The notes under the pieces are model-generated. The model did not search any database, was not told the DNA's origin, and worked only from the letters and a program-made list of their open reading frames with translations. This document shows positions 44,835 to 55,724 of a stretch of DNA of 64,000 nt, piece after piece. The DNA is from Emydura subglobosa (Eukaryota; Chordata; Testudines; Chelidae): the NCBI GenBank assembly GCA_007922225.1, contig ML679992.1, positions 222,858-286,857 of the forward strand. The letters are read 5' to 3'. How positions within the stretch are numbered: position 1 is the stretch's first letter; each line of letters starts with the position of its first letter. A program made the position numbers and the translations under genes.

Positions 44835-45813
44835 GGCCTCCTCCTTGTCTATCTAAGCTCCATATCAGGATAGATAGATTTGGCTGCTGGACTGAACTCT
44901 GAAACTGAGTTCAAAAGCCCTAAGCCATGGAAAACATACCTTTGCCATTCACACAGTTTTACAGAAATCAAAACAGAGGCAACAGAATCATTGGTTTCCA
45001 GTTACGGTGTTATTAGACAACGTTAAAGTTTCCCACCTTTGTTTAAAGTTTAAATCTTATTGGAAAATTTCAGTTGAATTTTGGGTGTTTGGTTGATTGG
45101 TTGCTTTTTTGGATGGAAAATTGGGTTTTTAGCAAACCAAAATTTTTCACACAATGTATCTGCTTTCCTTGAAAATCTGTTATTTTGTTGGAAAGCTGAA
45201 TACTCAAAAAACTGTCTTGTTTGGTTTTCATCTAAAATCTACAAATTTCAGCTGGATGCTTTCAGCTGCCTAAAGCTGAAAAAAAATGGGTTTGGGGTTT
45301 CTGATGAAAAATTCACATTTTCTACAGGAGGAGTTGTTTTAATTCTGACTATCTCTATTTGTTTTACAAACTTAATAGCGAAATCCTTAAATGAGTTCTG
45401 ACAGGAATTCTGATTTGTGTTCTTTAAATTTCCCTTGTATCTTAACCCCCACACGTATTTAATTCACATAGCACACTTACTGTACTGGCCGCTGTGGATT
45501 TTTCCCCAACATGTGAAGGATTCAGTCGTCCAGCTCCAGGATTCTTCTGTCATTATCTATCTATCGATCTATGTAGAAGCCAAAGACACAAGTGTATAAG
45601 AGTCATTTCACCCTCACTCTGAGCATGACCTGACAGAACTAGACTCAGACCGGTTGCTCTCTGCAGCTGAGCAGTGTGTAGCTGGCTTTGAGCGTCAGTG
45701 GCATTAAAGAAGCGATGCTGCGGGAAGGTGATTTGCCCATGTCTATTTCCTAAGGGCTTGTGGGACTCACTCCCGAGAGACCTGAACAGCTCAGAAGCAG
45801 AGGCCCAGAGGCA
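44835..45813. other. No gene recognised
   Basis: T-rich DNA around 45030-45420, and a CTAT microsatellite at 45556-45572. No repeat or exon recognised. Confidence 0.45.
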
Positions 45814-45912
45814 AAACTTCATAGATTCATTAATTTTAAAGCCAAAAGGGGCCGTTCTACTCCTCCAGTCTGACCCCCTGCCTAGCACAGGCCCTAGGAT
45901 TTCCTGACTTCA
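45814..45912 (-). mobile_element. CR1-like 3' end fragment, old subfamily
   Basis: 'cttcatagattcattaattt', 'gccaaaaggggccgttctac' and 'cagtctgaccccctgcctag' form the inverted 3' end of an old CR1-type family (similar phrases occur at 4405-4450 and 16990-17040 in the duplication). Confidence 0.55.
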
Positions 45913-45934
45913 GCTTCTGTGCTTTCTGTGGGCC

Positions 45935-46290
45935 AGGATTACCAAGTGATTTGGGCACCTAAAGATGGAGACAGATGCACTGGGATTTATCAATGCTCCT
46001 AAATGAGCCATGTAGCTAAGTCCCATGGACATCCAATGGGAGTTAGGCACCTAACTTGCTTAGGTGTTACTGTAAATCCCACAAGGCAACTATCAGCTTC
46101 TTTAGATGCCTAAACCCCTTTGTAATTATGACCCTGGGTCTATCTTTTCATCTTCCAAGGCCTGGACTTCTCTTGACTTTCAGAACGATGAAGGCTGCGA
46201 TTTGCAAAGGAGCCTAAGGGAGAGTAAGGCATGCACATCTTGGGGGCCTAACTCCCTTAGACTGCCTTGACAATCCCAGCCTAAAATGAT
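45935..46290 (+). repeat. Tag-rich dispersed repeat with internal palindrome
   Basis: 'gatttgggcacctaaagatg', then 'aagtcccatggacatccaat' followed by 'gggagttaggcacctaactt' make a fold-back around 'cccatggacatccaatggg' (46022-46040). A second patch (46196-46290) repeats 'ggagcctaagggagagtaag' and 'ggggcctaactcccttagac'. Same group as 30895-31170 and 42445-42690. Confidence 0.5.
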
Positions 46291-46861
46291 AACAAGGGCA
46301 GCGCTCCGTGCCTCAGTTGCCCCAGCTGTAACCTGGGGGAGAAGACCTGGCACTGGAGGAATAATTCACAATGGATGGTGTAAATAAGGGTTGTGAACGA
46401 GTTTTATTTGAGCTCCTACTGGATTTTTGTTGATCTGGGTGAAATACTCGTCACATTTTCTTCAAACAGAAATTGGCAATTCCGATGTTCCGGTGGCAAA
46501 CAGGCAGAGTCCAGTTCCCGGGTCTGACAGGGGCCAACACCTCATGCTGCACCACCACAGTCTGAGGCACCAGCTCATGTAAAGGGTGGGAGGGATCTCC
46601 CCTGAGTTTAGCCACTACAGCCCTGTCTGCCTGAGTCTGCCGAGAGCCTGAGACAATAGCTCTGGGAGAGGGAAATTTCCCTAGATACCTCCAGGGGTTT
46701 GCATTCCCAGTCCCACTGCTCTGGAAGACTCCATCAGCCCCACCCCAGCAGGGGGCTGGGTGTGCAGGGGGAGGGGAAGCGGACTACAGTCCTGCCAACC
46801 CCCTCACCCAAAAGATACAACCTGGCTGGGGAGATGAGGAGTGGGTTAGGGTTAGGGAAAA
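46291..46861. other. No gene recognised
   Basis: About 46310-46350 has a short MIR-like phrase ('gtgcctcagttgccccagct'). The rest is unassigned. Confidence 0.4.
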
Positions 46862-47066
46862 AAGCAAGCAAGCAAGTGAAGGACTCTAGTCCTGTTTAAT
46901 AGTGCGAGGGGTCTGGTTGGGAAGCTTGGCCAGAGTGTGTGCGGGGGGGTGAGGGGAGGATGAAAATCTGGCAAGGGAGTCAGGGGAGGGGAGGCAGGAA
47001 AGGGCCTTGGCAGCAGGGACCAGCCAGAGTGAGGGTGTGAAGGGTCTGGCTGGAGGGGCTCAGCTG
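46862..47066 (-). repeat. G-rich degenerate minisatellite, inverse of 40660-41120
   Basis: 'gactctagtcctgtttaata' followed by 'gtgcgaggggtctggttggg' is the reverse complement of the 41030-41075 region, then G-rich units 'ggccagagtg', 'gggtctggctggaggggct'. The (AAGC)n run at its left end takes the place of the (CTTT)n there. Confidence 0.6.
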
Positions 47067-47076
47067 GAGTGTGCAG

Positions 47077-47298
47077 AGAGAATATTAGGAAAATCTCTTT
47101 CCCTAGGAGGGTGATGAAGCACTGGAATGGGTTACCTAGGGAGGTGGTGGAATCTCCATCTTTAGCAGTTTTTAAGGTGTGGCTTGACAAAGCCCTGGCT
47201 GGGATGATTTAATTGGGGTTGGTCCTGCTTTGAGCAGGCGGTTGGACTAGATACCTGCCGAGGTCTCTTCCAATCCTAATCTTCTAGGATTCTGTGAC
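47077..47298 (+). mobile_element. CR1 3' end, plus strand
   Basis: 'atattaggaaaatctctttc' leads into 'gtgatgaagcactggaatgg', 'tttgacaaagccc'-like and 'ggttggtcctgctttgagca', ending 'aatcttctaggattctgtga'. It is a severely 5'-truncated CR1 of about 220 bp. Confidence 0.88.
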
Positions 47299-47899
47299 TG
47301 AAGATCAGCAGAGAGTTTCAGCGAGTGTTTACCGCCCCATGCTGTGTCCATGTAGCACAGCGCACAGGACAGGAAGACTGAGGACAGCTCTGTCACTCTC
47401 CCATGTTCAGCACCAATACACACAGCATCATGGTATTTTTCCCCACGGTGTCTTGACAATCGAATACAAATAAAACACAACGTTTGTTGCTGCAGATAAT
47501 TTCTTATGTCCCTAAGGACACAGCAGAGAATCCGGCCGGAGCTCGGGTCATTGTTGTCCATCTAACTGGAAGGAGCAGGGCGGGAGCAGGTGGCCATCAG
47601 CATCTCCCCATCATGGAGCGTTTTGCTGAGCACTAGGCAGAGGGGAGATAAGTTGAACCAATTTTTTAGATCCATTAAAAAGCCATTCTTCTCAAAACAA
47701 ATGTTTGATCAATAAAATTCCTCTCTCTTGGTGCAGATAGGTGGGGACGTAAGCCTGGGAAATCTGCCGCCCCTGAAAGTGTGCTCCTTGCCATCAGATG
47801 CATGTACAATGGTATGTTGGCACCCGGCGACTGCTCGCAGCAATTATCTCAGTGGCTGGTGATGGGGCACTAGATGGGGAGGTCTCTGAGTTTCTACAG
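47299..47899. other. No gene recognised
   Basis: Neither coding nor repeat structure seen in this stretch. Confidence 0.4.
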
Positions 47900-48265
47900 A
47901 AAAGTCTTTCTCGTGAGTCTAGGTGGTGGGGTTTGTCCACATGCTCAGGTCTAAATGGATTGCTGTGTCTGGGGCCAGGAAGGAATTTCCCCGCCCCCCC
48001 GGGTCAGATTGGCTGAGAGCCTGAGGTGTTTTCGTTTTCCTCTGTACCACGGGGCATGGGCCATTTACAGGGTTTAACTAGTGTAAATGGTGAATTCTCT
48101 GTAACTTGCTGTCTTTAAACCATGATTTGAGGGTGTCAGTAACTCAGCCAGAGGTGAGGGTCTGTGACAGGAGTGGTTGGGTGGGGTTCTGTGGCCTGCA
48201 GTGTGAAGAAGGTCAGACTAGGTGATCACAACAGTCGCTCCTGACCTTCAAGTCTATGAGTCTCT
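47900..48265 (+). repeat. Dispersed repeat with CR1-like end
   Basis: 'ttgtccacatgctcaggtct', 'ggccaggaaggaatttcccc' and 'gaaggtcagactaggtgatc' ... 'tcaagtctatgagtct' form a repeat related to 22880-23040. The terminal 'cagactaggtgatcac...ctatgagtct' resembles CR1 3' ends. Confidence 0.5.
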
Positions 48266-48479
48266 ATCCCTCTGCAAACCAGCCAGCCCCCTAGCACTCA
48301 CAGAGGCCAGAGGCAAACAGCCAGACCCCAGCAGTGACGTCTGCACACTTCCCCAGGAAAAGCTTCATAGCTCTTACATGGGCTAAGCCCAGCTGGGACC
48401 TGCACCGGCAAAGCACTTACACCAGGTTCACTGGGGCCCTTGGAGGTAGGGAGGTGGAGCAAACAAAGACCCCTAGTTC

Positions 48480-49580
48480 TTGTATTATGGGAAGGAATAA
48501 ACAACACATCTTTATTTACTTTCTCCACACTCATCATTATTTTATAGACTGCTGTCATATCCCCTTTAGTTGTCTCATATGGAAGCTGTTGTTTAACCCT
48601 AATAATTTTGTTACCCTTTTCCGTACCTTTTCCAATTACAATATATCTTTCTTTAGATGGGGCAACCAGATCTGCACGCAATATTCAAGATATTGGTGTA
48701 CCATGACTTTATAAAGAGGCAATATGATATTTTCTGTCTTATTATCTATTCCTTTTCTAATTATCCCCAACATTGTTAGGTTGTTTGACTGCCACTGCAC
48801 ATTGAGTGGATGTTTTCAGAGAGCTATCCATGGTGACTCCAAGATCTGTTTCTTAAGTGGTAACAGCTAATTTAGACCCCGCCATTTTCTGTTTTCCAAT
48901 GTGCATTACTTTGCATTTATCCACATTGAATTTCATCTGCCATTTTGTTGCCCAGTCACCGAGTTTTGTGAGAACCCTTAGTTAAATCCAAAGTAGACTG
49001 CGAAGAGTTACAATCTTGAGTATAGATTCATAGAAGATTAGAGATGGAAGGGACCTCAGGAGGTATCTAGTCCAACCCCCTGCTCAAAGCAGGACTAACC
49101 TCAGCTAAATCATCCCAGCCAGGGCTTTGTCAAGCCAGGTCTTAAAAACCTCTAAAGATGGAGATTCCACCACCTCCCTAGGTAACCCATTCCAGTGCTT
49201 CACCACCCTCCTAGTGAAAAATGTTTTCCTAATATCTTTTAGATGGGTACCATCTCGTCCTGGGGACTTATTAGGGTACAATTTATCAATAAATTCCAAA
49301 ACCTCTGGCCAGTTCCTAAGATTTGTCACCTAAAAGGAATGGCTTAGATTTGGGCACCACATCCTCAGCTCTGTCGCTGTGAAGGCCGATGCAAAAAATT
49401 AATTTAGTCTCTCTTACCTTCCTTGTGCTCCTTTAGCATCCCGTGTCTCCTCTGGCCCCACTGGTTGTTTAACAGGTTTCCTGCTTCTGATGTACTTAAA
49501 AACATTTTTGCTCTTGCTTTTTGAGTCTTTGGCTGGCTGTTCTTCAGATTCTTTTTTGGCCTTCCTACATATATTTAGGA
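48480..49580 (-). mobile_element. Old CR1-clade LINE fragment, interrupted
   Basis: At 48880-48990 'catttatccacattgaattt' and 'catctgccattttgttgccc' are a recognisable CR1-clade RT-tail phrase in inverse. At 49240-49330 the minus strand encodes [19 protein letters not shown], the N-P-N-K-S-P-G-P-D-G type entry to the RT domain. At 49480-49560 it encodes the K-S-K-N-V-F-K-Y linker. A younger CR1 (49025-49239) splits it. The RT core between these parts is missing or unreadable. Confidence 0.65.
49025..49239 (-). mobile_element. Young CR1 3' end inserted into the old LINE
   Basis: 'gattcatagaagattagaga', 'ctagtccaaccccctgctca' and 'gattccaccacctccctagg' run cleanly to 'tgttttcctaatatc' at 49239, where the older LINE resumes. 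It is 215 bp and 5' truncated. Confidence 0.85.
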
Positions 49581-49859
49581 GCACCTGTTAGAATGAGCGT
49601 CCCCAAAACTGACTGCAATAAGGGTACATACAGTGAAGACTAATTCTCAGGGCAAAGCATCTAGTCAGCCCCAGCTACCTTACACAGATCGGCTGCATTC
49701 AGGGCCCTCTCCTCAGGGCATTAGGCAACATATGGTAGAAAGAAGCAGCTACCAACAAGGCAAAACTCCTATAATGTCAAATATGGCTTGTGGCAAATGG
49801 CCGGCTTCACTCTAGTGGGTCTCTCGCTTGCCTCTCGGAATGGGCCAAGGAGTCACCTG
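49581..49859. other. No gene recognised
   Basis: Short unassigned stretch between LINE remnants. Confidence 0.4.
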
Positions 49860-50230
49860 TCATCCCATCTCCCCAGGGAGGGGGGTAAGGACCTGGGCCC
49901 ACCTGCTCCTCCAGGTCCCAGCCCAGGGGCCCTGTGAGTAGCATCTGTGAGCTGCTGGCACTGTATTCGCAGCTGCAGTCTTTTCCCCTGGCCTACTTTC
50001 CCCCCTCAGTCCTTCTGTCCTCTCAGGGCCTGCTTCCTTGCTGCCCGGGCTGGGCTTCCTGACCAGCCCCCTGTGCCTGGGGGAGAGTTTCAGTCCGGCC
50101 AGGGGCAGGTTCCACCCTCCTGGGCTCAGTACCTCTCCAGGACTCCTCCGCTCTTCCACGCCACCCTGTGCTGCACAGCACAGCACAGCACAGGAACTCC
50201 TCCAGCTCATGCCCTGTCTGCCTAGAGCAG
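49860..50230 (-). mobile_element. LTR-retrotransposon-type leader fragment
   Basis: Reverse complement of the 30190-30520 leader: 'ggacctgggcccacctgctc', 'cccaggggccctgtgagtag', 'gctgctggcactgtattcgc', and a short CAGCA array at 50168-50190 where the other copy has the TGTGC expansion. It ends where the Tx1 LINE begins. Confidence 0.5.
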
Positions 50231-50555
50231 AGGGTTTACCCCCACCCCCACACTGCACTCCCCTCAGTTGTTTTAGCCCCTGCCCCCGCCTCCCGTGCAG
50301 CCGGAGGAGCCGGTTTCCATTTTTGGGCTGGGGAGTGCATCACCCCCTACCCCCGCCTGTCTTAAGCCCCCCGTTCTCCCTTGCACTGGTGCCCTCCTCC
50401 CCTGCTCTCAGCCTAGCGGGGAAGAACGGTTGCCCCCGCCAACCCCCACCCTCTCCCCCTCCCACCCTTGCCCCCTCCCTTCCCTCTCCACTTCCCCCCT
50501 TCCTTCCTTCTCCACCCCTTCATCCCCAACGGACCCATCCCTACCCCCTCCCAAG

Positions 50556-53150
50556 ATGGCGGGTGTGCCTGTGGCCGGGACCCCCTCCCTGGATGCTCCT
50601 GCCCCTCCCCCTCGTCCTGATGCTCCATCCCCATCCGTGGCGACCGGCCTCCCTGCCCCTACTGGGCTAACAGGCGTCGGTCCCGCGGCCCCGGCGGTGG
50701 CCAGCTTGAGCGAGGACTCCAGGGACTCTGTTGCCACCACAGCTACTGCCCCCCCTGTTCCAGGGTGTGTGCCCCAAGTTGAGAAGAGGCTTCGGGGGGG
50801 AAGAAGAGCAAGAACTCTGCCCGGATGGTGGTGACCGCCTCCAGCACCATCCCTGGGGCCCAGGGCCCCTTTCCCACTCTCACCAGGAAGCATGGGATCC
50901 GGTGCCTTCTGGTGCCCGCTTCGTCCCATGTGGAGACCTACACGCGGGTGCTGGTGCGGGTGATGGGGCTCACGGCCATGGTGGCAGCCTCGAAGATGTA
51001 CGGGAAGGCGGTGTTCTTTCTGACATCCGAGGCCGTCACCCAGGAGGTGGTGGAGACGGGCCTGGTGGTGGGGGGCATCCATGTCCCTGTGGAGCCCCTG
51101 GAGGACCTGGGTGTACGGGTGGTGCTCACCTCCGTCCCGCCCTTCCACCCCAATGCCGCCCTTCTGCCTCTCCTCTCCACCCTGGGGAAGCCCCTCTCCA
51201 CCATCAGCCGCTTCCCCTTGTCTGTAAAGACCCCGCCCTCTGCCATGTCCTCTCCTTCCGCCGGCAAGTGAAGCTGCAGCTGCCTCCAGCGGTGCGTGGC
51301 AGGGAGGCGCTCAAGGGGTTGTTCCTGGTGCCCCATCAAGGGGCCCTGTACTGGGTCCATTACTTGACGGGGGAGGCCCGGTGCTTCCTCTGCCGGGCGA
51401 CGGAACATGTCCAGAGGTTCTGCCCCCATGCACAGGAAGGTGGGAGACCCGGACCACTGGAAGCCAGGGAGGCACCAGCCAGGCCAGAGGTCGTGCCCCA
51501 GCTGTTCAGTCCCCAGGGGCGCCCCACCGGTGTGCCCAGACGAGCAGGTGGGCCCCACTGACTCCCAGCACAGTCCGGCAGAGCTTGCAGAGAAGAGGAA
51601 GCCAGGGCCATCACTGTCGGGCATCGGAGGGGGCTTGCCCTGGGGTGAGGCCTCTCCTACTTCTGCTGTCCCACCCCCGCTTTCCCAAGCCCCAACCCCT
51701 GCGCTCTTGTCCCTTGGTCCTGCCCCCACTGCCCGACCCTCTACCTTGGGCAAGTGTGGCAAGTGCAAGGCCGGAGTCCAGCGCTCCCTCCCCCTCATCA
51801 CTGAGGGGGGTGAGTGCCCCTGCAAATCCAGGAAGGGGGCTGCTGGAGCCGGGCCTTCCAACACGCCTTCTGCCAAAGCCCAGCGGGAGACACCGGCCGA
51901 GGAAGCTGTGGTGGCGGACGTGAGCTGCACCTTCTCCCTCCTAGAGTCTCTCTTGAGGGGTCCCTGGCCGGCAACCCCCCTCTGTCCCCTTGCCCTCTGA
52001 ACCCCCTGCTGATGCCGAGGCTTCTCCCTTCTCGGCCCCCACCAGGGAGGACCTTTGGGTGGCTGGGGGAGACTTCTCCCTAATGGAGGAGATCGATGCC
52101 CTGGGTGTGACCGTGGCCTGCCAGAAGGTGGACGACCTCCCCCCCACGTGGAGGGCCTCGACCAGGTAGCTCCCAGCCACCTCTCCCTTTCCTCTATCTT
52201 CCTTCCCAGGATGCTGGTCCCGCTCTTTTCTCCGCACCCGCCCCCCCCACCAGGCCCCTCTGCCCAGCCAGCCAGCAGCGATGTCCCCATTGACGGTTCG
52301 GCAGCCCTCGAGGCAACGGCCAGGGTCAAGCAGCTGGGCCGCGGGCCACCGGATACCCCATCCCTGACTGTGAGATGGCTGTCCCTCCTCCCTCCAAGGG
52401 TGCCAGCCTGGCTGCCCCTTCACATGGACCCGGGGTCGCGGGCAATGAGACTCCCGAGCCCGCTCCCATGGAGGTCACCCCCAACCTGCCTGCCTCTCTA
52501 GCTCCCGACCCCGATCAGGAGGCACTGCTCCCTGCTGGCCGGGCCGCTGAGGCCGCGGACCCCCGCACCCGATCCTGGCCCTCACCCTTCCCCTGCCTCA
52601 GTTGCTGCCCCCCTCCCTGCTCCCAGCCCCCTTCCAGCTCCAACCCCTGCCCCTGACCCTTCCCCTCTCCCCCTCGCTACTTGTGCTTCTGCCGCCCCTG
52701 GAGTCATCTCCTTTCCCCTAGAGAGCTCCCAGGAGGTGGCTTTTATTTTCGCCTCTCCCAGCCCACTCGGGGCTGCTGTCTTCCCTCCACTGCCGCCCCC
52801 AGCACCCTTCCCACTGGCCTTGGGCCGCTGCGGGGGGCAGGCCAGAGGATGAGCCCCTCGAGATGCTGCACAATGAGCTGCATGCCTTCCTCCGGGACAT
52901 GTGCGGTGCCCGGAACTGGGTGCATCTTGCCCTGCAGCGCTGGGGGGATTTCCACTGCATCCTCTGGGCCATGAGGGCCACAATGAAGGAGGGGAAAGGG
53001 ACCAGGCAGCAGGAGACTGCGGCCTACCAACGGGCCTGCAGCTTCCATGATACCCTGATGCCCTTTGGGACCAGCCATGGGTTGCTGCGGGGCCCAACAG
53101 GGATCGCTACTGCTTTTACCCACAAAGATCCCCCCCCAGCCCTTCTCATG
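50556..53150 (+). pseudogene. Tx1-type LINE ORF1 (RNA-binding), decayed
   Basis: ATG at 50556 (in caagATGG) starts an Ala/Pro-rich N-terminus. A frame at 50825-51271 carries VETYTRVLVRVMGLTAMVAA, and after a shift the 51270-51560 frame shows ARCFLCRATEHVQRFCP, a perfect C-X2-C-X4-H-X4-C zinc knuckle. Further on, at 52863-53150, the ALQRWGDFHCILWAMRATMK segment is the ORF1 C-terminal part. ORF1 proteins of this clade bind the element RNA. At least two frameshifts and several stops separate the parts. Confidence 0.7.
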
Positions 53151-55007
53151 ATGCCTCTCACCTTTGCCACCTTGAACACCAGGGGCTGCAGGACGGGTCT
53201 CCAAAGGAGCCAGGTGCTCTCCTTACTTCAGGAGGAGGGGTACTCTGTGGCGTTCCTGCAGGAGACCCAAACGGACCCAGCCACCAAGGCCATCTGGCGG
53301 CTGGAGTGGGGGACAGGCTGTACCTTAGTCACCTCTCTGCCCGCACGGGTGGAGTGGCCACCCTGTTCTCCCCCGACCTGCAGCCCGAGGTGCTGGGGTT
53401 CACCGAGTTCGTGCTGAGCTGCCTGCTGCACCTCTGGGTCCACATGGAGCAGCTAGCATTGAACCTCATCAACATCTACGCCCCGACATCGGGCCTGGAG
53501 TGGGTACGGTTCTTCCAGCAGGTGTCCATCTTTCTCGATACCCTGAATCCCCACGAGTGCCTGGTCCTGGGCGGGGACTTTAACACCAGCCTCAAGGAAC
53601 GGGACCACACGGGGATCGAGCAGTGCCAGGCCGCTGCAGAGGTCCTCCAGGAGATTGTAAACCATCACTCTCTGGTGAACATCTAGTGCAACCACCACCC
53701 AGACGACGTCGTCACCTTCACCTTTGTCCGGGTGGAGGAACACTGGTCGAGCCACTCCTGGTTGGACAGCATCTACCTTTCTCGTCACCATCTCTCACGG
53801 GCCCACTCCTCCAGAGTACAGCCAGCCCCATTCTCGGATCACCACCTGGTGACTGTGACGGCCTCTCTCACTGCAGAGCGGCTGGGGCCGGCCTACTGGC
53901 ACTTTAACAACAGCCTTCCACGAGACCTCTCCAAGCTGCCACTCTTCTACCAGGATCTTCTCTGGACCTGGAGGCTGGTCTCAGCCTCCAGGTCCCTTGC
54001 GGTCCCCGAGGGGGAGGATCTCCTCATGGAGCCCCTGCTACACGACGTCCAGCTCTGTGTGTAGGTGGCAGAGACCACCCTCGGTGCGACGGACATTTGT
54101 CCTGGCAGAAGTCACCAAGATTGGAGATCTCCTGAACTACGACCGGGGGGACTGGGTGGACCCCCAGGCACTGGCTTGGAGCATGGGGCTCCCCACCCTT
54201 CGAACTCCCCGGCGCGTACTCCAGGAGGTGAGGGCAACCTCGCCCCCTGCGGCTCAGGCTTATCTCGAGCGTTCTTGGGAGAGGGTTCCCCCCTCCCTTC
54301 CCTCAGTCCTGGCCCTCCAGTGCTTTCCATCAGGACCTGGCCCCACGAGCCCCTCCGGCCTCCCTCTCCCCACACTCCGAGCCGGCTGCACGACCTGCAG
54401 CTGGTCCTCTTTTGCACCGCACTGATGGACCATCTCTACGCGCTCGTGCTGCACACCCATCACTTCCTCACCTCGTGCCTGTGGCAGGCGAGGACCCCTG
54501 GTGTGCCAGTCTGTATTCCACCCTGACCTCACAGCCCGCCAGGGACATCAGCTGGCGGCTCCTTCATGGAGCCATAAGCACGGGCATGTACGGCATGAGG
54601 GAGACCCTATTGCGGCATGAGGGAGACCCTGGCTCACATCTAGCTGGAGTGCGTCAGGTTGCAACCCCTGTTCCGGCTCCTCCAGAACCTTCTGCTGAGG
54701 TTCTGGCTGCACTTCTCCCCGCACCTGTCCATTTATGCACGCCCCGTCTGTGGTCCCATGAAGTCGCAGGACCTCCTGGCCCTGGCCATATTGGCTATCT
54801 TCAAGACCAGGGAGAGGAGGTTGGCAGGGGGAGGAGGCGCTCTGTGACTGTGTGGCTTACTTCTGTTCCCTTGTGCTCTCACGCATCAGGGCAGAGTTCC
54901 ACTGGGTGGCGTCCACTGCCTCCCTTGATGCCTTCCGGGAGCAGTGGGCACTCGCTGGGGCTCTCTGCTCAGTGTCCCCTTCTGGTTCTCTTCGTTTCAC
55001 CCTATGA
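53151..55007 (+). pseudogene. Tx1-type LINE ORF2: endonuclease and C-terminus, RT deleted
   Basis: ATG at 53151 opens with LTFATLNTRGCR (catalytic Asn), followed by VAFLQETQTDP (catalytic Glu). After a frameshift near 53300 come LALNLINIYAP, LVLGGDFNTSLKERDH (catalytic Asp/Asn), then after a TAG at 53684-53686 SWLDSIYLS and FSDHHLVTV (catalytic Asp-His). At about 54060 the sequence jumps to the C-terminal region (FVLAEVTKIGDLLNYDRGDW, DISWRLLHGAISTG, RFWLHFSPHLSIYA) and ends with TGA at 55005-55007. The RT box is absent. The endonuclease would nick target DNA; this copy is inactive. Confidence 0.8.
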
Positions 55008-55724
55008 TCCTCATGCCCCTTCCTGATTTTTTCATTTGTTGTCCCCTGTACTCAGTTGTATCCCGGGCTCAGTGGTTCCTCCTCTTAGGCTCCCTGATTT
55101 ACAAACAGAAGCACTCTCCTACTGCCCTCTGCCCTTGCTATATCACAGGCTGTGCTGGCTCCATCTCTGGGAGCACATCAGGACTTGGTCAGCAGCAGGG
55201 ACACTGTGCACCTGTGAGAAGTGTAAGACTCCAACACTTTGAAACGATTTGTCAATGGCCCCCATGGAGTTAAGCGTCCATCTCTCATTTCAAAGAGGTT
55301 TTGGAGCCTAACTCCCTTAGACGCCTCTGAGAATCTCAGCCTGGAGAGCCACTGGGCTTTTCTCACCATAGGCTCTTTTGGAGGCCTACCTTGGCCTGTT
55401 GTAAGCACTAATGTAGCAATCAATCTCTGGTAACATTTGGTTCCCAGTGGCTGCAATCTGGAACAGCACACACCAAGCAGTAGGTAGGAAGAGAGGAAAG
55501 ATGTGATTATCCTGTGTAGGGCCACTAACAGGCCAAGGAACGGGACAGGCCCAGCGGTGCGGCCTAGTGGATAGCCACCAAATTGGAAGGGCTAGAAAGG
55601 AGATGTTATGTTGCCAAATGAGGGAATTGAAAAGGCGGGTGAAGCTGTCTCCTGGTGTGTAACTTTTGAGCACAGAGCACTGGGGAGCAGAGGACAAATA
55701 TACCATGGAATGAATTCTGTGTAC
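55008..55724. other. LINE 3' UTR and tag-rich repeat
   Basis: The first part may be the Tx1 3' untranslated region. About 55240-55345 has a tag-rich patch ('gttttggagcctaactccct', 'tagacgcctctgagaatctc'). No gene. Confidence 0.4.

Larger units (their letters stand above)
50231..55007 (+). mobile_element. Tx1-clade (L1-like) LINE lacking the RT core
   Basis: A GC-rich two-ORF LINE. A leader (50231-50555) precedes ORF1 (50556-53150, CCHC knuckle) and ORF2 (53151-55007, APE-type endonuclease, then a C-terminal region). The region between endonuclease and C-terminal domain is far too short to hold an RT, so the RT core is deleted at about 54060. Frameshifts interrupt both ORFs. The Tx1 clade is named after Xenopus Tx1, and such elements are present in turtle genomes. 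The strong C-richness creates long open frames on the opposite strand that are not genes. Confidence 0.8.

Noticed and set aside
50938..52329. A 463-codon open frame on the minus strand
   Set aside because: It is antisense to the GC-rich Tx1 ORF1, low in complexity and has no domain; the CCHC knuckle lies on the plus strand.
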